NCBI GenBank assembly: GCA_964019415.1
Contig: OZ025878.1
Span: 1,285,001 to 1,349,000 of the forward strand
DNA from: Ianthella basta
Taxonomy: Eukaryota; Porifera; Demospongiae; Verongiida; Ianthellidae
DNA: 64,000 bases
Direction of reading: 5' to 3'
Shown: one piece after another, positions 44,233-57,000 of the stretch
Numbering within the stretch: position 1 is the stretch's first letter
Layout of the letters: each line of letters opens with the position of its first letter
Notes under the pieces: generated by a model
The model's database searches: none
What the model was told of the DNA's origin: nothing
The model's input: only the letters and a program-made list of their open reading frames with translations
Position numbers and translations under genes: made by a program

Positions 44233-45801
44233 ACCACACACAACCACAGACATCCATTACACCTCTCAGCACACACATTGGTTATATTCTTTTCTCTCCT
44301 TCTGTTGAACCATCCCTTGTAGCTGTAGCTACTTGTATTCTAGTGCTACATTGGACCTTTTGTGTCCTAGCACCATTTGGTGCAGTGCACTCTAATAATG
44401 ATGATTGACTGATTGATATTAACGTATAATTACGTAATAATTATCATGGTATATAGCGCTATGCAATTGCATGTGCACTTCCTGCACGTTTTGTAGTATT
44501 GGTATTTGTGAGCTAGAGCATACTGGGGGATCGAATCCCCTATATATGGTTTCTTGCGGACTGCATGTGCACGTGTACATGCATATGCATGGGCCGGTCG
44601 GGGCCATGTCCATCTCCCTAGAGTTTAAAGTTACCCAGCCTTATACTAGCTCTCTAAACTGCAGCTGGTGTTCAGCGACGTACGTACGTATATACACCAA
44701 ATTTAAACTCGGCAAGGGGTATGGTCCGACGCAGCGGCAGACGCTGTACAGTGGCCATGAAATGGCACCCGGTGCGCTGCCAAGAGACTGCATTACGTAT
44801 ACATTCTACTAGAAGACAAGTCACCCGGAGGAGCCGAGAAGAAGAGTGTGTAACATGGTCGAAGTTGTGGAATTAACCCTGTGATTGTCTAATTCTTTGG
44901 AGTGTATATATACGTACTTTGAGCGCAGCTCTCACGATCGTTTACTCGTCATGGTCGATCATGGAGAAGACCATGGACACCAGCCTACGGAGATCGATGC
45001 TTGGAAGATCGCAGCAAGGAAGAGTTCCCCCCTCCACCTCAAGGTGACTGTGCTACGTACATCAGGTGTCCCATTTACAAGTACGTATATTCCGTGATTT
45101 GTATCTATGATAAGTATGTCGTTGCTCGAGCCCTACTCCTCCTTCCTTCCCTTCTCCCTCTCTCCCCCCTCCCTCTCCCTTCCTCTCTCCCTCCCTTCTC
45201 CCTCTCTCCCCCCCCTCCCTCCCTTCTCCCTTCCTCCCTTCCTCCTTCCTTCTCCCTCCTTCCCTTTCCCCTCCCTCCGTCCCCCTATTTCCTGTCCCTC
45301 CTTTCTTCTCTACCTTCCCTCCAAACACAGCAAATGTCCCCTCCCCTGCCCACCCTATCTCAGAAGTGGGAGATTCCCTTTTGCCATACAGTTCTCCCAT
45401 TTTGGACTCTGCAGGTGGGGACAACCCTGTAATATTGACATGGGCATGCCCAGTAACTTTGTTTAATTTGTTCTTGTCTTGATGTGCATATGTAGGAGCC
45501 ATCTTGTCTCCAACTTGTTGCTCATGACAACCGATCTGCCATCGATCTGATTGGTCAGTGTGGAGACAGGGTATGCAGTGTGTGTGTGTGTGTGTGTCTA
45601 CTACTGTGTAGTTACTTAGTGGGTATGTACAATTTATTCCATGGGCAGACAGAGTGTAAGTTGGTGCAAGCTTCTTTCCACATTATTCTTTCATCCACCA
45701 CCACTTGCATTCACTCACTGTACATTACCACTTCCATTCATTGGGTGACTCAGTCCCCTGGCCCTCCTCCCCTCCTGTTTTCTCTCCCCTTCTCCCTCCA
45801 G

Positions 45802-46617
45802 CTCCTCCCCTTCCTGGAGTACCGTGTTCACTGCTGTCTTATCCACAAACTGAGGTTGCTGGGGATGAATGTTGTGTGTGGACTTAGAGTCAAGATATCA
45901 CTAGGGGAGACTGTTGTCATGGCAATAACGGTGAGGGGGAGGGAAAGGGGCCAGAAAGGGGGAGTTAGGGGGTAGGTGTTAGTATGTTAGTAGATAGTGT
46001 GCTAGTATATATACGTATTATGCTAGAAGAGAAGTGGGTATAGGAAAGGTTGGGGGAGGGAATTAGAAGGGAGGGAGGGTGGAGCAGTGGTGATGTGAAG
46101 AGGGTTAGGGTTAGGTTGTTTGTATACAGGAAGGGACGGCCATTTTCCTGGACGGACTACCTGCACCTGGAGAGTTTATCTCCTCACAACTGGTAAGTTA
46201 CTGCTGCCTGTTTGTTTGTTTGTTGGTTTGTTTATTTTTTATTCATCGTTCTTGTTTATTAATATTTATTGTGGGAGAAAGTGTGATGTGTGGTGCTTGT
46301 TGACATGTGCTGTGTCGGTTGGTATATCTTGTTTACCTGTCCATTGCTTATCACTAACACTGTCCTTACTGTTTATGTTGTTTAGACTAGTTGATGTTGT
46401 GTACAAAAAATTACATGCTTGTTTTGTGACTGTTTGTTTGTATATGTATGATGTAGGTAATGCTGAGCAGTTTACTAAACGACTCAACATGACACAATAT
46501 GAGAATAGGATGAAGTATTTGTTGGATCTCCCAGCTCACTCGGTATGTGTGTGTGGGGGTGTGTGTGTGGGAGGTGGGGTGTGTGTGTGCATGCATGTAT
46601 GTGTGTGTGTGTGTGTG

Positions 46618-46690
<73 letters not shown>

Positions 46691-48655
46691 ATTATGTATG
46701 TATACTAGTGTGTATATGGGTGTAACATGAGAGTCACACGTAAGTCTTCATAGTTGAACCTGGTCCGTACACTTACACTTTATAGAGTTTCAGAGAGATA
46801 CATTCAGAAGCTGGTTCCCCTGAGATTGAGGAGGCCCCTGAGGTAATTAGCTATCCCCAAAGTGGGCTGGGTCCAGGAGGTGCCACTCTATTAAAAGTGG
46901 AAGATGAGAAGTTGAACGATGATGATTTGTATGAGTTGTTACATGAGACATTTATACCTCAAGGTTAGCCATGGGAATTACATAATTGACTGCCGTTATG
47001 TATAGTGTTCACTAATATATACTGTGTGCGTTTAGGCTTTCAATTTAGTAATTTGGCATGGGTCCCGGGATTGGTCACTCGTCCAATCAGTTCAAAGGTG
47101 GGTACTTGTTCAAAGAATCTTGTCTGCACATGTAGAACATGTAGCTACAGCTTGTAGCTAGTGGGTTTATACTATCCCCCTAGGCTACACTCCTCCCCTT
47201 CCCTCTCCTCCCCTCCCCTCCCCTCCTCTTGTCCCCTCCCCTCCCCTCCCCTCCCTTCCCCTTCCCTAACGTAGTACATGTCAGTTATTAGAAGGGACTC
47301 TAATCAGATCAATAAAACTAATGACGGAGAAGGAGGCTCTGCGCTACATCAATGTTGAGTGCAATAAGGCATTGGAGAGTTTGGCATTCAAGTGTCGCCA
47401 GGAGCAACCATGTCATGTGACCAGTGTTGCCATGGATATTTCCTTCCCAAATGATGATGAGGTGCAATTGCTAGTCAGTGCCATGGTGACCAAAATGGCT
47501 CCCTCCAATGAAAGCCCCTTAGAACAGTCACAAATGGAATCGCCCTTTGAGAGTCAGCAGGTGTGAATGCTGAAGACTATAAGCTGTAGGCTTACAGAAC
47601 AGTTGTATTTTTACGTTTTTTGTGTGTCTCATTCTCAATTTTCTGTGTAGGATCATGTGATGTTGACATCATTTGAGGTCATCCCAGATCACACCATTGC
47701 CAAGCACTTGGGACTGATCAACTTGTGCATTATTCGTGAGACAACTGCTCTTTATGAGGTCAGCCTTCTCTTTGGACGTTCATCCATTGCTCATTATACG
47801 TAGTCTTTCAGTCCACTTACAACTACTGGCTGTAGTGTCACACTCTTGTCACAGTAATTGCCTTTAGCACTTTGTCTCTTTTGTCATCTTGTCACTGTGT
47901 TGACTGCTGTCACTATTGTATTGCTGTCCACTATGTGTTTGTCAGCCCCTACATCTGTATCAGTATACACCCCGGAATCACTCATGTCACCATGATGACC
48001 ACTATGTCACTGTTGTCACTGGTGTCACTAATGTCACCACTGTTGTCACTAATGTCATCCTTCCCCTTCAGCAAGGAGGCACTGCCGGCTTCCTCCAGAT
48101 GTTTCTCCTTGAGGCAACCAGTATGGCCACACAGACAGTGAGGGTGTTGGGAGGGAACGCTGTCGTCAACTACAAAGTCAACGACTGCATGCTACAGGAC
48201 AGCCCTCACAAGAACCAGGTGATGATGTAATTTAGTTGCCATGGTGATGGTCCATTGCTATGGTGATGCTATTGGGGTCTCAGCAGTGACTGTTGTGGAG
48301 AGGTTCCAGAGTACTTAGCACAGTACTACAGTATTGCATATGTGTGTAGTGAACAATAAGTCGATAGTTACATTTTACATGTACTGTATTGTGTCTTGCA
48401 GTTGTGTGCAAATGCTGGTCGACACTCTTGTGTTGTGTCATGTAGAGTCAGTGTCTGTTGAACCTGAGTGGGGATGTGGTCTTGGTTGAGAGGCTGTCAC
48501 GAGAGGGAGCTGCATCTGGTGGCTGTCTTGATGCTACAGTGTCACACCAGACAGCAGCTGTGTCCCTACTGACCCAAAAACAGCAACAACAACAACAACA
48601 TTCAAAACAGTATATCCATAGAGAAACACAGTATGTAATGGTATGCCTACTATAA
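45802..48655 (+). pseudogene. C2CD5: C2CD5-like C-terminal half, copy 3 (pseudogene)
   Basis: Exons 45802-45930, 46130-46192, about 46457-46542, 46786-46963, 47036-47097, 47275-47560, 47651-47758, 48072-48218 and 48446-48655 match copy 2 in order. Lesions: the LIQTKACRVKRKF exon is lost into a TG tract near 45560; the fourth exon lacks the AG that copy 2 uses (GTATGATGTAG against GTAGGATGTAG), and the remaining AG shifts frame; the 47275 exon has an extra A in AATAAAACTAATG (about 47316), a frameshift. The final part (GGNAVVNYKVNDC, NLSGDVVLVERLSREGAASG) remains open. Read-through transcripts are possible but a full protein is not. Confidence 0.8.
46543..46690. repeat. (TG)n microsatellite at a 5' splice site
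   Basis: Begins at the donor GTATGTGTGTG after exon codons LLDLPAHS. Copy 2 has a similar tract at 19209-19320. Confidence 0.9.
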
Positions 48656-48778
48656 TCCTGAACTGATCAAGTCTATTTCCAACGATTTGTGCTGATATGG
48701 GTCCATTCATATAGACTTAAGATATATGAAGTGTTTCCTTCGCATGGCCAAGACCATTGCTAGAAGCTGGTGGAAGTT

Positions 48779-48867
48779 AGTCTGGCTAGCTAGACTGTCC
48801 TGATTACGCGCCGTTCCTTCCCTTCTGCGCATCCGGAGCTTACTGGGATGGTTTAGCTAGCCAGACT
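48779..48867. mobile_element. palindromic MITE upstream of kinase C
   Basis: Copy of 3986-4071 with a few substitutions in the arms. It was present before the segment duplicated. Confidence 0.8.
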
Positions 48868-48976
48868 AGGTGACAGAGAGACTGGAAATTGCTTGATTAG
48901 ATAAAGGAATTTTAATTATTTCTGACGAAATCAGAACCATGCACGAAGTGTTTAGAGAGGATACGGTATCTGTATA

Positions 48977-49060
48977 ATGGGCGACACGTTTTCCCGCAGT
49001 TCCCTTCGTCCTGACAAGCTCACAGAAATCGAAAAAGCGGTTGGTCACGCTCACCAATGA
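48977..49060 (+). other. relic kinase leader / upstream ORF of gene C
   Basis: ATG 48977 begins MGDTFSRSSLRPDKLTE, nearly the N-terminus of kinase A, then runs into unrelated sequence and stops at TGA 49058-49060 (27 codons). The true kinase C start (MGDLISRSF) follows at 49168. The original leader was displaced by an insertion or partial duplication and now forms an upstream ORF. Confidence 0.6.
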
Positions 49061-49167
49061 AATCCCTCCAAACAGGTGACGTAATAGCGCTAGTGTCCCT
49101 TCGTGAGGGTGCACGTGACTGAAACCATTTCATTTGTTGCAAAGGTTGCACAATTTCCTGTATATCC

Positions 49168-50013
49168 ATGGGAGACTTGATTTCGCGTAGCTTTGCTCCT
49201 CGTCCTGACTCGCTCACAGTCGGCGATGAAATCAGTCGAGGAGCCTACGGGGCGGTGTACCGAGGTAGGCTGGGAAGGAGGCCCGTGGCCATCAAGAAGA
49301 TACATCAGCTCCTGCTGGACTGTGCGAAGGAAGGGAGAGAGGTGTCGGAGGGGATTCTGAAGAGGTTTCGTGACGAGTGCCAGCTAATGGAGGCGGCCAA
49401 GCACGAAAACGTGGTGGAATTCATCGGCCTGTTCAACCAAGACGGCAGCGCTCTGCTAGTTATGGAGTTAATGCATCAGACGTTGAAGGAGTTCCTTGAG
49501 AAGAACCGAGGGACACTACCACTGACGAAACAGGGTAACATCTGCCTCCAAATTGCCCTGGGACTGGCCTTCCTCCATCAACACGACCCCCAAATACTCC
49601 ACCGCGATTTGACGGCAAAGAACGTGCTGATGAACGAAGATGGCAGCGTTGCGAAGATCAGTGACTTTGGCCAGGCCAAGTTCCGTCCCTCCTCCGTCAT
49701 GTACCTCACCACCAAGGCCCCGGGGTGCATCCTATACATGCCACCAGAGTGCTTGGTGGATCGACCACACTTCACAGACAAAGGAGATGTGTTCTCCCTC
49801 GGTGTGGTGATGTTGCAAGTCTTCACCCAGGAGCCTCCCTCGGTTGGTCTAGGAGGTATCGGTGTTCAGAAGGAGGTGGAGCGTCGATCAGCTGACCTGG
49901 CTAGACTACCAGCCGACCATCCCATGATACCACTCATCCTTCAATGCTTGCAGGACGATCCTGCTAAACGGCCGAGTTGCAGCGATGTTGTTCGTGTACT
50001 GCAGCCAGAAGCA
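49168..50013 (+). CDS. TKL-type protein kinase C, first exon of gene C
   Basis: 846 nt, the same length as kinase A. Glycine loop ISRGAYGAVYRG, VAIK lysine (K43), HRDLTAKN (145-152), canonical DFG (166-168), MPPE, DVFSLG: all catalytic residues are intact, so this is the copy most likely to be active. Unspliced, it ends LNIVQLYIH at 50052, with AATAAA at 50368. Confidence 0.9.
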
Positions 50014-53000
50014 GTGAGTTGCCTGAATATTGTCCAGCTCTATATCCACTAGCACTCATTATTGATGCGGGGCCATCAGCTATGATTATGAGGTGATGCT
50101 GCACGTACATCAGTATAACTATTCATAATGGCACGTATTCATAATTCCAAATAAACCCCACCTAAAATTTTTCAAGTGTGCTGGCGACCCTTTAGTACAC
50201 CGTCCACTGTGTGTGTTGTTGAAGTGCTTACAGAAGTAATTGGTGAATCCTATACGGACGGTAACTGAATGAACCCATATAGCCACATTGCTTGCGTATT
50301 TGTGGGTGCATGGGTAATGGCTAAGTTTATATGGATACCAGCTATAGGAATGTGCATGTTTGTATTCAATAAATGACTTGATGCATTTATTCTCATTTAT
50401 CGTAGGCAATCAAAGATGGTGCTTTGTCTTCACAGTATAAAAGTAAGAGGACAACTGCATGTTTTCAGTATTCTTCATATGTACATACTTCGCCTGAATA
50501 TTTTTCGTCACCCCATCGGCATGATTACTTTGTAGCCTAAAGACTGTTACTATCAAAGGGTGCAATATAGCTGGTGGTGTATAGTGCAATTCTTTTCTAC
50601 CTGTGCCCAAGGGTGAAAAAGATGATCAAACCATACTACTAGGTATTGGAGACTAGCTAATGGGAGTGGATGCCATGCACTGTCAAGATTTCATGAAGCT
50701 TCATGTTCATTATACTCCGATTCAACTGAATTGGTATTGTTTTCAAATTGACATTTTGTATGGCTTCATGTTACGGATATATATATGGATATATGTCTTA
50801 ATATACTCCGTTGCCGGGGCAACCGCCGGGATATAACTGCAATAAGAAACCGTTTTGGGGGTATAGCTGCAATAAGAAGCTATATACTGCACAGGGGCGA
50901 TTAAATTCTGTTATCACTGCCCAAATATAGAAGTTGTTATCGATAACAACGAAGGTGTTAAATCACACCAAAGCACATACGTACAAATGCAGCAACCTGC
51001 AGTCAGCTTCAACTTTGCATGGCTTTGGGAGAGCCCGCAAAGCATTGAAACGGAGAATACTTCCCTTCATCATGCTGCAATCAATGCACGCAAGCCAACA
51101 ACATACAGCGCTCCGTAGCCGAGCTAGATAAACCATGTACACGACCCGCACAGTGCACAAATGAGAAACAGCAAATTCGTGCACTAATTCGTATGCAAGG
51201 GCACTCAAAATCACTGCAGCAGTGGGAATGCACTGTTTCAAGGAGAACAGAAAGTTGAGCAGCATGCGCAAAAAAAACTCAAAGGCCGAGAACATCGCAG
51301 AAGCCTCAATCACTTAACTGGCCCCTTAGAGTGTTGCTCCAGTGGCTTAGCGTAAGGCAAAGACTTCATAGCACTTGCGAATTCAACAAAACTTGGCAGC
51401 CGCTCTTCAGAGCTGCCGTCCTGGAAGAAGCCCTCCTTTCGAATAAGAGCCTAGACGCGCTTAGGCAGAGTATATATCACTTAGACGCACTCGCCCTCGG
51501 GCGCTTCGCGCCCTTGGGCCTTGTGCACCTAAAATCCATATGCACTTCAGCGCCGTGGTATAACTAATACTTATAATGGAGCTAGGCCAATTTTTTGTCC
51601 GCACTAATTTCCGGAAACGTGCGGAGGGTTCGCAGAAAACGTGGTCCTAATGTTAAAGCGCTATCTGGAGGGTGTCCTCGGCTGGGTTTTCCTGTGAAAA
51701 TGTGCATAATGAAGGTTTTGCGCCAACTCACCATACGTTACTATAGGACGCCATTTTTGTTTTACGAAGGAAAGCGAAGTAGATTACGGAATTTGCAGCT
51801 AATTCCTTTGTTACAAAACTCCTCCTGGGGAGATGGTGCGACGGCTTCTTTGCTGTCATTTTAGCACAATGTAGAAGGCTGTGGGTAACATAAGCTATAT
51901 AGTGGAAAGTGCCGTCTTACGCGAGTGAAAGCGGCTTGATGGCGAAAGGATGGGCACAAGTTATGTGGGTTTTAGGTGTGCACAATGATCTCATGATGTC
52001 ATCGTAATACGTTTCTTCCAAACAAAGCAATTTGCAACCATTGCAGTGCGCATATGCCGAACATTAAGGGCAACACATAGAAGTCAAGACATTCAGGAAT
52101 GATGAGAGCTCTTAGGAACCGACGACAACTGTCAGAACTCCAAGACCATCACTCAACCTTCACTCACAGGAGTCAGCACCAGAGGAAGAGCAGGAGCCAG
52201 CTCGGGGGGAGTCAGCTCAAAGGACTAACCAGGAGTCAACTCAAGAGAACAACCAAGAATCAGCTCAAAGGGGCCATCATGAGTCAGTTCTGTTTAATTT
52301 GGAGGGCAATACAAGACGCTTGACCTTGCAGAAGGTGATTCATGATGGACGAGGAGTCAGCTGCGTGCAACTCTATAGCTAACTGCAACTGCAGCGTCTA
52401 TAGCTATCACTCAGTAACCAGGTTTGGAAGTGCTTTGCATCAGAAGCACCTGCATTGCAGAGGAGGGCGCCTTTGGTGCCCTTCTCTGCTAGTATATATA
52501 ATACATGAACTTACGGTTGTACGTCAATACTTACATTTATATGGAATGTATTGGGCGAAGTATTGGCAGGGCCGTCGGAGGCGGTACGGCCGGTACGGCC
52601 ATGGCCGTACCACTTTTTGAACAGGTAGCAGTTTTTTTTAATTCTTAAAAGCAGTGTTTTTAGCTACTAAACCAGATAACCCCTACCCTACCCTAACTAA
52701 CCGTTGAGGAAACAAAGAAGCAATGATCTTAGGTTGATAGCAGATGCAATGAAACCGGAGATATCAAGTAGGGTCCAATACTTCACGATTTGCAAGCACG
52801 CTCCTTTCTTCCACCATGTTTTGTTACGTAATCGATTCAAAACGTAATAAAGATGGAGGCCAGCAGCGCGTACGTAGGCAATCGTTTGCTCGCACCAATA
52901 GACCCACATCACCTGGCGCTACGAAGCATGGCTTGTAGCACCACACGTCAGCGAAGCGCTATACCCTTAATGGTGATGTAACAATTCAAAATGGCCTCAT

Positions 53001-53964
53001 CGTCGAAGCACGTGGACCTAAGAACGCCGACAATAGGTGACAAGCCTCATCAGCCTAGCGCAGGTTTTCAGGAATTGCTAATCTGTGGAAATATTGATAT
53101 GGCTTCATTCATTAATATATTATATATACTGTGTACAGACAATGCATGCAAAACAAGTACATGGTTTATTGTGAAATCTATGTAACCCTCTTAAAACGAC
53201 TTACTGACTGATCGAGAGTGCATGCTGGGCTAGCAAAGGCATCACCATTCTTGAGGCACAGATCTGTAGCAAACGTTATCTGTATGATAATTAAAAGTAG
53301 CTAAATAATTTTTTGGCTCGCTCCGCTCGCAACATTTTGTATCCTTCACCCAATGGCCTTACCACTTCTAAATTGCCTCCGACAGCCCTGATTGGGTATA
53401 TGAAATTTATGTTGTTGGCCATTTTATTCAGCCGGAAGTGGACCGTGTGTGAGGCCAAAGGACTTTGAAAACCAGTTTCTAAACGACATCTTAGTGAACT
53501 TTGGATGTTCTCTTCCGCCTCTGATCCTGGAACAGACTCCTACAGCACTTTTGGTCGACAGGCAAAAAGACAGCTTCGAGACAGCTTCGAGACAGCACCC
53601 AACAGGTCATTGACTTCGTCCCATGCCTTATTCAATATTGGCCGCGCCCGCCTCAGAGGACTTCACTCAGCCGCCTGGAACACATGACAGGAGTAACGTA
53701 GAAACTGGTGAGCGCCGTGATATATACACACTAACATTCTTCAAACGTTTCTAACGTTGAAAAGCTTAGCTCACACGGTTGCTCTTCAGAACCTGGCCCA
53801 CATGTTCTGCGCTGTAGCAAACTGCATACGTAGCTGCTGCTATCACAGAACACTATCTACTCTCGTGACTGTGGGTTTCTTGGTACATTATATTTCTGTA
53901 ATTACTCATTGTAAATGCACGAGCTGTAAGCAGTCATGTGTCTGTGCTGGAGATTTCTCTGTGC

Positions 53965-54002
<38 letters not shown>

Positions 54003-57000
54003 TGTAGCTATGTCTAGTGACAGTGGTGTGTGTGTACTGTCATTGAGGTGTATGACACAATGTCATGTTTACCAATCATGAGTGACAGAGCAGCGACTAA
54101 AGGGAGCAAGTGTTTCGAGTTGGGGCGGCAGCCCCATGAGTTTTTTAACTTGAAATACTTGTTCCACAAACTGCTAAATGTACTACCGATGTAGGTGCAC
54201 CTGTCTATGCTTCAATTATTCCAATGTGCATGTATAGGAGGATGAGGATGTATGGATATGCATGCTGAGTGCAAAGCCCAAGGACATGTATATGTGACAG
54301 TCGAGGTTGGAAATCAAAGATTATGTCACACAACCGAAAATGTGATATTTGCATTAATGTGTAGAATGGCCCTTACGCTAGCTGTGTACCAAGCGCTAGA
54401 GCTGAATTCATTTCCGCAAAGGAGATATGGCCTGTGGAAGATCATTACATGGCAGAAGATTCAACATTTTGAATATTAATGAGGGCAAAAAATGGCCACC
54501 CAGAAAGACGACTAGTGTGTATTTTGTCAAATTTCAAGCATTTGCTCCACTGCATCCACGGTTACAATGCTGTGCCATCCCTTCTGTACCTTCCTCTTTT
54601 GTTGCTGAGCTTACTGAGCTCGATATATGTATCTCCAGTGTGTGCAATAGGCCATATGCCGATTCTGATTCCCTGTTAACTGTGTGCACTGCCATCTACT
54701 CCTCATTGAGTTTGACCTGATGGCAGCTCAACTTGGTAGGGATTCAGGGTGATGGTATAACCATGACGAGGTCCAGTGTGTGCTATGTTCAGCCCATATA
54801 TACTAAATTTTATATGAACAGGCCAGTCAATTCAGATTTGAACACTAAATTGCACTGCAGATTGGATTAAATGCACACAGACGTAAACACCTTTATCTGC
54901 TGCTTTGTAGACCAGATATTGAGATATTATACCCACATACTTCTGTGGACTCCATTCTGCCTCTCCTCTCATACATGGCCTGACCAAGTTCCCACCCCAA
55001 CCACTTCGACCACTTCGGCTGCTAGTGGTGTTACTGCTCAGACCAAGAGCCAAGCAGGTGCAAGCTTGTTGCCTGGTGGTGGTGCAGTGAGCTCTCTCTC
55101 TATGAGAATCTAACTGTGTAGCTGTCTAGCTGGTAGCTTCCATCCAGTATAGTGCAGTTTAGTGTTGGTTTGGTGTTCTGTAGTAACTGGATATGTGAGA
55201 GTCGCCAGTAGAAATCGCACCTTAGGGACAGTTGGCCGATTTTGACATTATTCAAGATTTGGATAGCCACATGTATCTTTTGAATGTTCAGCAAGTTTGA
55301 AGTGAATCGGCGCTTCTATCAGCGAGAAAGCATCAGTGGAATGACACCCCCTCGCCATTTTATTTGCATACGCAGGATACAAAATAGCAAGAAAAAATGG
55401 CGGCGCCTCGTTCGCTCCTGTCTAGTTTCGTCTCATTTTCCATCGTACTGTTGTTTGTTAACATTATAACAGTAGTCAACTTGTAAAGTAGTGGTAATGA
55501 GCTCAACAAAAGATAAATACTGACATTTCGAGCTACGACAAACCCATTTAGAGAACAGCCAGTGGACTTCGAAAATACGCCTTCAAGGTCGACATTTAGC
55601 ATCGAAAGGTACGCATTATGCTGCTAATTATGTAAGTGGCATGCACAATTGATGCGCAGTTGTTCAAAATCCTCATCAATATCGCTGAATGCCACTTTTC
55701 AACCCTTGAATGTTGCCGATTTTCGGCGGCCATTATCCCAAATATGCTGATTGGTCCTAAGGTGCGATTTCTACTGGCAACCCTCACATATAAACTAGAA
55801 AAATTAATGATAAAAATTTTCTAGAATAATAGTAAGGATGTAGGGATGGCATAAGAAGGATAGAAACAAGAAAAGGCTGTTACACAGTGGAGCATTAACC
55901 GTGGCCCCTACATGCAAGAATGTTGCACCACATAGTCCTACATCCTTGAATGTAAGGACGATGGTTAATGCTCCACTGTGTAACAGCCTTTACTTGTTTC
56001 TGTCCATTTTTATGCCATCCCTACATCTTTACTGTTTTTGTAGAACTTCTTAATTATTTTTAGTTTCTGCACTTCTTATGGAGCATGAGCTAAGATGCAT
56101 GGTATAGCTATTATAACTTCCTTGTGTAGCTCCTGATAGAATTAGCTGCAATTTGCATTTGAGAAATTGTATTAACATTGTAAATAATTCATTCCACAAG
56201 CCAAATGCCATGCTAAGTTATAGAGCAAGGCAAAGAATTCTGCTGTGGTGCAAAACAACGGAAGAAGGAGCCTCCGGAAGCCGTACGCAGCTGCTCGCAA
56301 TGGCACCAGTCATGCCGGTTTCATCAGGTTTAATTACGTAACTTGAAAATGGCGTCCGCCCCACTTGGTCAAGCAACATGGCGGTAGTTGTGGCAAGCGC
56401 CCTCTTCCGCATTAAACTACGTCGCCTTCTAACCTACAAAGAAACGCAGCCAGAGAAAATTGTTGCAATATGGTGCAAGAAGTATTCTCCTGGTCCCTTC
56501 GGTTTGTGCTCTACGGCTGTCAGAGAAGAAGAAGAAGAAGAAGAAGAAAAAGAAGAATATCAAGAAGACGAAACATGGGAAATGTCGAGGGCGCTATCTA
56601 CGTGTAGGCACACCTTCGCTATGAAGTAAGGTTAGCTATGTGCACTATTCAGTCCTCACTTCTTCATGGCATGCATGCTTTGTTTGCCGATTTTTGGTTC
56701 TATTCAGGAGTAGCGCGACTTTTCGTGTGCATTGCAGCATACAAACAACCACTGCCATCCCTGCCATGTCTTCCCACAAGGCGTGTGACTCGTTCATGAC
56801 ATCACAGCAATATGGTGGATTTCTTTGGCCAATTTTCTGGAAGTGAACCATTATCCCTCTACCTGGGAATTTTGAAGCGCTCTAACTGCGATTTTCGGTG
56901 GCAACTTGTATAACCGTGACAGTGGACCTTTAAGATATATTAATGGTACTCAATACACAAACAAGTGCAGGGACTCCATGCGTATCATATCACACTCAAT

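Noticed and set aside
46105-46118. GGGTTAGGGTTAGG as a telomeric repeat
   Set aside because: Only two units inside an intron; chance or a tiny interstitial tract.
50963-51313. 116-codon minus-strand hydrophobic frame as a membrane protein gene
   Set aside because: No start context, splice partners or family resemblance; it lies in intron 2 of gene C in sequence of ordinary composition.
56378-56629. Glu-rich frame as a gene
   Set aside because: The acidic run comes from a (GAA)n repeat, and the rest is not conserved.
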